This document shows, one piece after another, positions 20,101 through 26,270 of a stretch of 64,000 nt of DNA. The stretch lies in the NCBI GenBank assembly GCA_021845595.1, contig JAJZVV010000010.1, forward strand, positions 62,001 through 126,000. Reading direction: 5' to 3'. This DNA comes from Pseudomonadota bacterium (GTDB taxonomy: Bacteria > Pseudomonadota > Alphaproteobacteria > Acetobacterales > Acetobacteraceae). Each line of letters opens with the position of its first letter. The first letter of the stretch is position 1. The notes beneath the pieces are model-generated. The model was not told the origin of the DNA, made no database searches, and worked only from the letters and a program-made list of their open reading frames with translations. The translations under genes were made by a program, and so were the position numbers.

Positions 20101-20295
20101 CTGGTGGACCGCTTCCGCCGCGCCATCGTCGCCGCGCGGCTTCTGGAGGTGGCGGGACGGGTGCAGCGCACGGAGGAAGGCATCGTGCATGTCATCGCCG
20201 AGCGGTTGCACGACCGCAGCACCGCCCTGCGCGGCATCGCCGGCGAAGCCATGGCGCGGGCGGACGAATTGCCGCGCCCACGGCATTTTCACTAG
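17173..20295 (+). CDS. dnaE2: Error-prone DNA polymerase DnaE2
   Basis: A 1040-residue C-family polymerase. The PHP domain comes first ([23 protein letters not shown]). The polymerase core holds [19 protein letters not shown], the catalytic acidic motif [20 protein letters not shown], and [18 protein letters not shown]. The finger region contains [20 protein letters not shown] and [18 protein letters not shown], and the OB-fold domain is near the end ([17 protein letters not shown]). It does translesion synthesis with ImuA/ImuB after SOS induction. The stop codon TAG lies inside the first bases of the palindromic element at 20292. Confidence 0.96.
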   Translation: [1040 protein letters not shown]

Positions 20296-20356
20296 AGCAA
20301 CGCCCGACCAGACTGAACCGCTTCGCGGTCGGTCTGGTCGGGCAAAGTTGCTCTAG
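20292..20356. repeat. CTAGAGCA-type palindromic element, unit 1 (outer)
   Basis: Outer arms CTAGAGCAAC (20292-20301) and GTTGCTCTAG (20347-20356) are perfect. The inner arm GCCCGACCAGAC pairs with GTCTGGTCGGGC. The element begins one base before the dnaE2 stop codon, which its own CTAG supplies. It is probably the dnaE2 terminator as well as a dispersed repeat. Confidence 0.9.
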
Positions 20357-20367
20357 CCATTATGGTT

Positions 20368-20422
20368 TCTAGAGCACGACCGTCCGACCAGATGATTCCA
20401 TCAGGTCGGACCGTGCTTTAGA
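20368..20422. repeat. CTAGAGCA-type palindromic element, unit 2 (inner)
   Basis: Imperfect hairpin: TCTAGAGCACG...GTCCGACC on the left and GGTCGGACCGTGCTTTAGA on the right, with a 14-base centre. Read on the minus strand it is almost identical, about two substitutions, to the element at 21462-21515, so the two copies are inverted around the orphan gene. Confidence 0.9.
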
Positions 20423-20832
20423 GCAACCTGCGAGGCGGGTGCCGGCATCACGCCACTGATCTCGTGGCGCGCGGGTCTCTGCGTCTGGCGCAGGGCGCCC
20501 CATCACGGCCAACAGGGCCGACGGCGAGCCTGTGGATATCGTTATCCACAGGCTGTTGATAAGTAGCATCAAGAAGTCTAGCCAAGTGATTCTAAAGACT
20601 CGTGATCCAACCGCTAATCACAGATTTGTTGCGGTGAATCGAACGGCTCGGGAGGGCGGCGCGACGACGCGCGAACATTATCCGGGCGGCCAAGCTTCCA
20701 CGGCATCGCGGGTGTTTGACGTATCGTCTGCTACCTACGGTTAATTTTCTGCTTCCTAACGCACGCATTAGCTGTTAGAAAATGACTGCCATTGAATGCC
20801 ACCCGGCAGGCAATCGAGAGGGAACAGCGACG
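20423..20832. other. Non-coding, AT-richer spacer between palindromes and orphan gene
   Basis: No convincing gene. GC falls to about 43-52% in the two 60-base rows I counted (20581 and 20701) against about 70% nearby. It holds the DnaA-box palindrome at 20527-20554 and, just before the orphan gene, a CTAAC...GTTAG inverted pair (about 20756-20778). A short open frame at 20532-20744 has no ribosome site and atypical composition. Confidence 0.6.
20527..20554. other. Inverted pair of DnaA boxes in a 28-bp palindrome
   Basis: AGCCTGTGGATA and TATCCACAGGCT are perfect 12-bp arms around TCGT. The right half contains TTATCCACA (20542-20550), an exact consensus DnaA box; the left half contains the opposite-facing box with one mismatch. 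TGTTGATAA follows directly. This could be an origin fragment, a DnaA-regulated promoter, or a DnaA-titrating site. Confidence 0.6.
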
Positions 20833-21465
20833 ATGCGTGAATTTCTATCCCTGGACGCACTCATTCGCGCCCGGTTGCAGAAATGGCCTCAACGTCCGCC
20901 CGGTTTGAAGGAGCGCAGCACCGGCGGTGACACCTGGATGCGGGGGCGGCCGAGCGATGTGACGGCGCGCTGCTTTCCCTTTCTGAAGCTGCCCGGCAGC
21001 AACCGGCTTCGCACCCTGCCCGACGGGCTGTGGCTCAATTTCGGCGGCACGCCTGAGGAAGCTTTTGTGGATATCTTTGCGATCGAGGCCTGTGGCTCGT
21101 TGCAGAACCTGCTCGACAAGCGCTCCCGCTTCGCTCCCAGCACGCAATCGCTGCTGGCGGTCTGTCCGGTGCCGTGGCTGCTGGCGCCGGTGATGCCGGG
21201 CGACCCCACGCCGCGCTGGCGGGCCAGCGGCGTGCTGCGCCAGGAACCGGTGATCCCCCTGATTTTGCCGGTGCGCGACGTGCGCGTGCTCTACGGGCTC
21301 AAAAAGACGCACTATCAGGGCTTTGCCAGCAGCCAGGTGCCGCAGCCGCACGAATATTTCGCGCCGATGGAAACGCTCATCGCCGAGAACAGCGACCAGA
21401 ACCCGGCGTTGCGCGCCCTCGTCGCGCGCGCCTCGGTCGCGGGAAACTTCCTCGATCAGGCCTAG
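20833..21465 (+). CDS. Orphan hypothetical protein between inverted palindromic elements
   Basis: A 210-residue soluble protein that I do not recognise. It has no signal peptide or membrane segment. Visible segments are REFLSLDALIRARLQKWPQR, GLWLNFGGTPEEAFVDIFAI, the charged stretch SLQNLLDKRSRFAPSTQSLL, and VPWLLAPVMPGDPTPRWRAS. The D-I-F-A-I-E with a later DKRSR could be read as a nuclease-like core, but this is not established. GAGAGGGAA about ten bases before the ATG at 20833 supports the start; an upstream ATG at 20782 has no ribosome site. The stop TAG is supplied by the flanking palindrome, as for dnaE2. Confidence 0.7.
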   Translation: MREFLSLDALIRARLQKWPQRPPGLKERSTGGDTWMRGRPSDVTARCFPFLKLPGSNRLRTLPDGLWLNFGGTPEEAFVDIFAIEACGSLQNLLDKRSRFAPSTQSLLAVCPVPWLLAPVMPGDPTPRWRASGVLRQEPVIPLILPVRDVRVLYGLKKTHYQGFASSQVPQPHEYFAPMETLIAENSDQNPALRALVARASVAGNFLDQA

Positions 21466-21515
21466 AGCACGGTCCGACCTGATGGAATCATCCGGTCGGA
21501 CGGTCGTGCTCTAGA
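21462..21515. repeat. CTAGAGCA-type palindromic element, unit 3 (inner, inverted copy of unit 2)
   Basis: CTAGAGCACGGTCCGACC pairs with GGTCGGACGGTCGTGCTCTAG apart from a three-base bulge. It reads as the near-exact reverse complement of the element at 20368-20422. Its first bases provide the TAG stop of the orphan gene. Confidence 0.9.
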
Positions 21516-21525
21516 AACCTATGAG

Positions 21526-21591
21526 TCTAGAGCAACTTATCTCCGATCTGATCGAGCCGGAACGGCTCAATCAGATCGGAGGTTGCTCTAG
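21526..21591. repeat. CTAGAGCA-type palindromic element, unit 4 (outer)
   Basis: Outer arms CTAGAGCAAC and GTTGCTCTAG equal those of unit 1 (20292-20356), but the core differs (TCTCCGATCTGAT pairing with ATCAGATCGGAG). The 10-11-base spacer to unit 3 (AACCTATGAG) resembles the inverted spacer between units 1 and 2 (AACCATAATGG), so the two element pairs mirror each other. Confidence 0.88.
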
Positions 21592-21638
21592 CGTCTGTCC
21601 GCCGCAGGCAGAATCGCCGGAGGCGGATAAACAGACGC
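21591..21638. repeat. Further hairpin in the palindrome cluster (GCGTCTGT type)
   Basis: GCGTCTGTCCGCC pairs with GGCGGATAAACAGACGC apart from a four-base bulge. It abuts unit 4 directly and has a different arm sequence. Confidence 0.7.
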
Positions 21639-21650
21639 GTAAACAAGGAG

Positions 21651-21691
21651 CTAGAGTCTGTCAGCGCTGCAATGAAGCGCTGACAGAGTTT
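21651..21691. repeat. Further hairpin in the palindrome cluster (CTGTCAGCGCT type)
   Basis: CTGTCAGCGCT (21658-21668) and AGCGCTGACAG (21676-21686) make a perfect 11-bp stem with a 7-base loop, preceded by CTAGAGT. Together with the three preceding hairpins it fills most of the 314-base gap 21466-21779, in which I see no gene. Confidence 0.8.
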
Positions 21692-21779
21692 AAGGCGCGA
21701 AACCGCCCGCCGCGGCTTGCCGCCGCCTGCGCGGTCGTCGACACTTCTCCGCATCAGGCCCCGATGGGAGAGTGAGACG

Positions 21780-23027
21780 ATGGGTTCGCAGATCAAGATC
21801 GCCGCGGCGGACGGCAGCCGGTTCGACGCCTATTGCGCCCTGCCCCCCAGTGGCACCGGGCCGGCGATCGTGCTGCTGCAGGAGATATTCGGCGTCAACG
21901 CGCACATGCGCGCGGTGGCGGATCTCTGGGCCGAGGAAGGCTATGTCGTGCTGGCGCCCGACCTGTTCCGCCAGATCGCCCCGCGCATCGAGCTCGGCTA
22001 CACCGAGGCCGAGGTGCAGCAGGCGTTCGGCCATCTGCAGCGGCTCGATATCGCCCTCGCTGTCTCCGACATCGCCGCCACCGTCGCCCATGCGCGCGGC
22101 ATGGACGCAGTGACGGCGGGTACGGACGGGAAAAAACGCGTCGGCGCACTCGGCTTCTGCCTCGGCGGGCGGCTCGCCTATCTTGCCGCCGTGCGCGCGG
22201 GCGTGGACTGTGCGGTGAGCTATTACGGCGTCGGCATCGAGGGCCTGCTCGATCAGGCGCCCGCGATCACCTGCCCGCTCGTGCTGCATTTCGGCGCGCA
22301 GGACAAATACACGCCGCCGGAGGTCATCGCGCCGATCCGCGCCGCCTTCGCCACCCGCAGCGATGTCGAGATCTACGTCTATGGTGAGGCCGGCCACGGC
22401 TTCAACCGCCCCGGGGCGCATTTCCACAAGCCCTCGGCGATGATGGCGCACACGCGCTCGCTCGCGCTGTTCCGCCGCGTCATGGGCCCCCACTACGATC
22501 TCTCGGCGCTGTGGGACAAGCACTGCGAATATGAATTCGCCACCCGCAACGTCGACGACACCATGGCGACGATGGTGGCCGAGCCCTACGTGAACCACAT
22601 CCCGACCATGACCGGCGGCTACGGCCACGCGCAGTTGCGCCGCTTCTACGCCAACCACTTCATCTTCTCGAACCCCGCCGACACGAGGCTGGTGCCGGTG
22701 TCGCGCACCGTCGGGGTGGATCGCGTCGTCGACGAGATGCTGTTCTGCTTCACCCACGACCGCGAGATCGACTGGATGCTGCCCGGCGTCGCGCCGACTG
22801 GCCGCTATGTCGAGGTGCCGCTGATCGCGATCGTCAATTTCCGCGGCGACCGGCTCTACAACGAGCATATCTACTGGGATCAGGCTTCCGTTCTGGCGCA
22901 GATCGGCCTGCTCGACCCGGCGCGCACGCCGGCGGTGGCCGGAATCGAGACCGCGCACAAGCTGATCGACCCGTCGCTGCCGTCCAACACGCTGATGCGG
23001 CGCTGGGCCGAGTCCGAAGGCGGGTAG
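21780..23027 (+). CDS. Dienelactone hydrolase-like protein fused to a SnoaL-like domain
   Basis: A 415-residue protein of two domains. Residues 1 to ~230 are an alpha/beta hydrolase of the dienelactone hydrolase family: LLQEIFGVNAHMRAVADLWA, nucleophile elbow GFCLGGRLAYL with catalytic Cys, the acid near AQDKYTPPE, and the histidine in GEAGHGFNRPG. Residues ~250-400 look like a SnoaL/NTF2 fold (FYANHFIFSNPADTRLVPVS, VPLIAIVNFRGDRLYNEHIYWDQ). Dienelactone hydrolases open lactones in chloroaromatic degradation; the substrate here is unknown. GGGAGAGTGA precedes the ATG. It converges with the dioxygenase gene. Confidence 0.88.
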   Translation: MGSQIKIAAADGSRFDAYCALPPSGTGPAIVLLQEIFGVNAHMRAVADLWAEEGYVVLAPDLFRQIAPRIELGYTEAEVQQAFGHLQRLDIALAVSDIAATVAHARGMDAVTAGTDGKKRVGALGFCLGGRLAYLAAVRAGVDCAVSYYGVGIEGLLDQAPAITCPLVLHFGAQDKYTPPEVIAPIRAAFATRSDVEIYVYGEAGHGFNRPGAHFHKPSAMMAHTRSLALFRRVMGPHYDLSALWDKHCEYEFATRNVDDTMATMVAEPYVNHIPTMTGGYGHAQLRRFYANHFIFSNPADTRLVPVSRTVGVDRVVDEMLFCFTHDREIDWMLPGVAPTGRYVEVPLIAIVNFRGDRLYNEHIYWDQASVLAQIGLLDPARTPAVAGIETAHKLIDPSLPSNTLMRRWAESEGG

Positions 23028-23036
23028 TCTCCGGCC

Positions 23037-23918
23037 TCAGGCCGCCTGTTCCAGCGTCGGGGCGACATCCATCAATGTCACCCGGCGCAGATCGCGTGCC
23101 TCGGCCTGGTCGTCATAGCCACGGCCGCGATGCAACGTGCAGCGATTGTCCCACATCACCAGATCGCCGACGCGCCAGCGGTGGACATAGACCGCCTCGC
23201 GCGGCGTTGCGTGCTCGATGAGGTCGCGGATCAGCATCAGCGCCTCGGGCACCGGCCAGCCGACGATGCGCCCGATATGCGAGGAGAGGAACAGCGAACG
23301 CCGCCCGGAGCCGGGATGGCGCCGCACCAGCCGCTGCGGCACCGGGGCGAAGCGTTCGCGTTCCGCCTCGGTGAATTCGGCGAAGCCGAGCTGGGCGCGG
23401 GAGAACAGCAGCGAATGCTCGCAGACCAGGGCCTCCACCCGCGCCTGCAGCGGAGCCGGCAGCGTGTCCCAGGCATGGCGCATGTCGGCGAACTCGGTCT
23501 CTCCGCCCGCGCTCGGCACCACGCGGGCGTGCAGCAGCGAGTATTTCGATGGCGTCGCCTTGAAGCTGCTGTCGCTGTGCCACAGCCGGTTGCCGAGATT
23601 GAACATCCGCCTTCGGTCATCGGCCGCGAGGATGCGGCCCTGCTCGTCGAGATTGGAGATGTCGTTCATGCGCGCGTGCTTGAGCCGTCTTCGGTGCAGC
23701 TCCACCGTCGCCGGCTCGGCCTCCAGTGGGCCGAAATTGAGGCCGAAGGCGAGCTGCTGGTCGTCGTCGATGTCCTGGCCGCGGAAGACCAGCACGGCGT
23801 AGCGGTCCATCGCCGCGGTAACGGCGTCGAGCGCCTCGGCCCCGAGCGGCCGGCGCAGATCGAATCCCTCCGCTTCGGCTGTGAAGATCGAATGCAGCGG
23901 CTTGAATGTGAAGGACAT
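23037..23918 (-). CDS. TauD/TfdA-family Fe(II)/2-oxoglutarate dioxygenase
   Basis: A 293-residue enzyme of the taurine/2,4-D dioxygenase family. The facial triad is visible as WHSDSSF (H-x-D) and, near the end, the distal histidine in RCTLHRGRGYD with the following arginine LRRVTLMDV for 2-oxoglutarate. The N-terminus FKPLHSIFTAEAEGFDLRRPL is typical, and the ribosome-proximal ATG at 23918 fixes the start. Such enzymes hydroxylate small acids (taurine, sulfonates, aryloxyalkanoates). It lies 26 bases after the SDR gene, and the two probably form an operon that modifies and then oxidises one substrate. Confidence 0.9.
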   Translation of the reverse strand: MSFTFKPLHSIFTAEAEGFDLRRPLGAEALDAVTAAMDRYAVLVFRGQDIDDDQQLAFGLNFGPLEAEPATVELHRRRLKHARMNDISNLDEQGRILAADDRRRMFNLGNRLWHSDSSFKATPSKYSLLHARVVPSAGGETEFADMRHAWDTLPAPLQARVEALVCEHSLLFSRAQLGFAEFTEAERERFAPVPQRLVRRHPGSGRRSLFLSSHIGRIVGWPVPEALMLIRDLIEHATPREAVYVHRWRVGDLVMWDNRCTLHRGRGYDDQAEARDLRRVTLMDVAPTLEQAA

Positions 23919-23944
23919 GGCCGTGTCCCATTCGGGTGTGCTGG

Positions 23945-24709
23945 TCAGGAGGCGAGGAAGCCGCCATCGACGGCGAGGGTGTGGCCCGTGGTCAGCGAGG
24001 CGGCGGGGCTGGCGAGGAACAGCACCGCAGCGGCGACCTCCTCGGCCTCGCCGATGCGCCCGAGCGGCATGGTGGCGAGCAGCCGCGTCCGCACCGCCTC
24101 GTCGGCGAGCAGTCCGGCGGTGAGGTTGGTGCGGATCCAGGTCGGCGCGACGGCGTTGACGCGGATGCCGGACGGCCCCCATTCCACCGCCTGCGCCCGG
24201 GTCAGGTTGACCAGGCCGCCCTTGCTCGCGTGATAGGCCGGGTTCGGATAGAGGCCGCCCGAAAGCCCCATGATCGAGGCGATGTTGACGATGGCTCCGC
24301 CGCCACGCTTCAGCATCTCCCGCGCCGCGGCGCGGGCGCAGAAGAAGGCGCCGCTGAGATTGACGTCGATGACACGCTGCCAGTCCGCCGTGCTGACCTC
24401 GAGCGAGGCGCCGCGGATGGCGATGCCGGCGTTGTTGACCAGGATATCGACCCCGCCGCACTCCGCGCCGATGCGCGCAAAGGCGGCGTCGACCGCGGCG
24501 GCGTCGGTGACATCGAGGGCGATGCCGAGGCCGCGCGGCTGCAGCTCGGCCGCCACCGCCGCCGCGGCCGCAAGGTCGGTATCGGTGGCGACGACGCGCG
24601 CACCGGCTTCGGCGAGCAGGCGCGCACAGGCCGCCCCGATGCCACCGGCCGCGCCGGTGACGACGGCGACCTTGCCGCCCAGATCGAACAGAGATCGCAA
24701 CTGCGCCAT
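23945..24709 (-). CDS. Short-chain dehydrogenase/reductase
   Basis: A 254-residue classical SDR. The cofactor motif is TGAAGGIGAACARLLAEAGA, NNAGIAIRG marks the core, the catalytic Ser is in NIASIMGLSGG, and the Tyr/Lys pair in YHASKGGLVNLTRA. The ATDTD after the second strand places an acidic residue that favours NAD over NADP. C-terminal GHTLAVDGGFLAS is standard. It probably oxidises an alcohol or reduces a ketone linked to the downstream TfdA-like dioxygenase. Confidence 0.93.
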   Translation of the reverse strand: MAQLRSLFDLGGKVAVVTGAAGGIGAACARLLAEAGARVVATDTDLAAAAAVAAELQPRGLGIALDVTDAAAVDAAFARIGAECGGVDILVNNAGIAIRGASLEVSTADWQRVIDVNLSGAFFCARAAAREMLKRGGGAIVNIASIMGLSGGLYPNPAYHASKGGLVNLTRAQAVEWGPSGIRVNAVAPTWIRTNLTAGLLADEAVRTRLLATMPLGRIGEAEEVAAAVLFLASPAASLTTGHTLAVDGGFLAS

Positions 24710-24797
24710 GTCGGCGTTCCTCCCCCGCGTTGATGGCACGCAGTGTGCCACATTCGCGCGCCGGTGCGATGCCGGCGCGCGCAACGCAGAGTCGAAA

Positions 24798-26270
24798 TCA
24801 GGATTTCGTCGGCGTGTAGTCCGTCACCGCGTCCGGGGTCGGCAGATCCTTGGTGGACCAGCCACCGCCGAGGGAGCGGACGAGCCGGACATTGGCCTGG
24901 AGCACCTGCGTCTGGATCGCGATCACCTGCCGGCGCGCGTTCAGCGCCGCGGTCTCGGCGATCTCGACGTCGAGGTAGTTGATCTGCCCTTCGAGGAACG
25001 CCTTGTAGGAAAGATCGTAGTAGCGCGTGGCGTCGTCGGCGGCCTCGCGCTCGGCGGCGGTGGCGAGCGAGAGGTTGTTGAGCAGTGCCAGCTGGTCCTC
25101 GACATCCTCGAAGGCGCGCAGCACCGTCGCGCGGTACTGCTCGGTGAAGTCACGCAGGTCCGCGTAGCTCTGGGCCAGCGCGGCGTGGCGCAGCCCGCCC
25201 TCGAACAGCGGCAGGACATAGCCGGGCCCGACGGTCCAGAAGCTCAGCGGCAGGCTGAACAGTTGGGCGCCGAGCGAGTTCTCGAAGCCGCCGATCGCGC
25301 CCAGCGTCAGCGACGGGAAGAAGGCGGCGCGCGCGACGCCGACGATGCGGTTCGCCGCCGCCACCCGCCGCTCCGCCGCCGCGATGTCCGGGCGGCGCTG
25401 CAGCAGCGTCGCCGGCACGCCGGTCGGCGTGTTCGGCAGCACCAGCGTGAGCGCATCGACGCGGGCGATGGTGAATGACGAGGCCGGCTGGCCGACCAGG
25501 GTGGCGATGGCGTGTTCGACGAGCGCCCGCTGGGCAAAGATCTGCGCTTCCAGCGAGCGGGCGCTATCCAGATCGAGCTTGGCCTGCGCCATGTCGATCC
25601 CCGAGGCGATCTTGCCGGCGTAGCGGGTCTGCACCAGCTTGAAATTGCCGGCGTAGGCGAAGCTGGTATCGGCGAGCAGCTTGATCTGGGCGTCGAAACC
25701 ACGCAGCAGCGTGTAGTCGTTGGCGAGCTCTGCCTCCAGGCTAAGCCGGACATTCTCGAGATCGGCCGCCGTCGCCTGGGTTTGCGCCTGCGCCGCGGCA
25801 ATCTGGTTGTGCACGCGGTCCCACAAATCGACCTCGTAGCCCACCTGCATGTCGAGGATGTTATCGCCGAACTGGTTCGGATAGAGTCCCGGCCGGCGGC
25901 GCGGCGCCTGCTGGGACTGCTGGTTCGTCGTGTTCATGCCGCCCACGGAAATGAACGGGAACAGCCCCGAATTGACCTCGGCGACGTAGGCGCGCGCCGC
26001 GTCGTAGTGCGCCACCGCGCTCGCGAGGTCCGGGTTGGCGGCGATCAGGTCGCCCTCGAGCCGGTTGAGCAGCGGGTCGCCATAGGCTTCCCACCACGGC
26101 CCGCGCGGCAGCGTGTCCGACGGCGTCGCCTGCTGCCAATGCCCGCCGCTCTTGTAAGCGGCGGGGATCGGCGTCAGCAGCGCCGGCGGGTCATAGGTCG
26201 GCGCCAGGTCGCAACCGACGAGGGCCGCCAGACTCGCGGCGGCGAGGCACGCCCCGATGCGGACCCTCAC
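24798..26270 (-). CDS. Outer-membrane efflux lipoprotein (NodT/OprM family)
   Basis: A 490-residue TolC-like outer-membrane factor. The signal ends in the lipobox LAALVGC, so it is lipid-anchored. The family core is clear: PWWEAYGDPLLNRLEGDLIAANPDL, QVGYEVDLWDRV, QRRPDIAAAERRVAAANRIVG, FFPSLTLGAIGGF and the long coiled helices. It should form the outer-membrane channel of a tripartite efflux system with the adaptor encoded just upstream; the two genes overlap by four bases (ATGA). No pump gene follows. Confidence 0.93.
   Translation of the reverse strand: MRVRIGACLAAASLAALVGCDLAPTYDPPALLTPIPAAYKSGGHWQQATPSDTLPRGPWWEAYGDPLLNRLEGDLIAANPDLASAVAHYDAARAYVAEVNSGLFPFISVGGMNTTNQQSQQAPRRRPGLYPNQFGDNILDMQVGYEVDLWDRVHNQIAAAQAQTQATAADLENVRLSLEAELANDYTLLRGFDAQIKLLADTSFAYAGNFKLVQTRYAGKIASGIDMAQAKLDLDSARSLEAQIFAQRALVEHAIATLVGQPASSFTIARVDALTLVLPNTPTGVPATLLQRRPDIAAAERRVAAANRIVGVARAAFFPSLTLGAIGGFENSLGAQLFSLPLSFWTVGPGYVLPLFEGGLRHAALAQSYADLRDFTEQYRATVLRAFEDVEDQLALLNNLSLATAAEREAADDATRYYDLSYKAFLEGQINYLDVEIAETAALNARRQVIAIQTQVLQANVRLVRSLGGGWSTKDLPTPDAVTDYTPTKS

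Noticed and set aside
20527-20554. Chromosomal replication origin
   Set aside because: Only one inverted pair of DnaA boxes is present, with no array of boxes and none of the usual origin neighbours; kept as a DnaA-box palindrome only.
20532-20744. Small open frame in the spacer after dnaE2
   Set aside because: It starts inside the DnaA-box palindrome with GTG, has no ribosome site and no recognisable features.
21462-21691. Possible CRISPR-like array in the hairpin cluster
   Set aside because: The hairpins differ in arm sequence and spacing, there are no equal-length spacers, and no cas gene is nearby.
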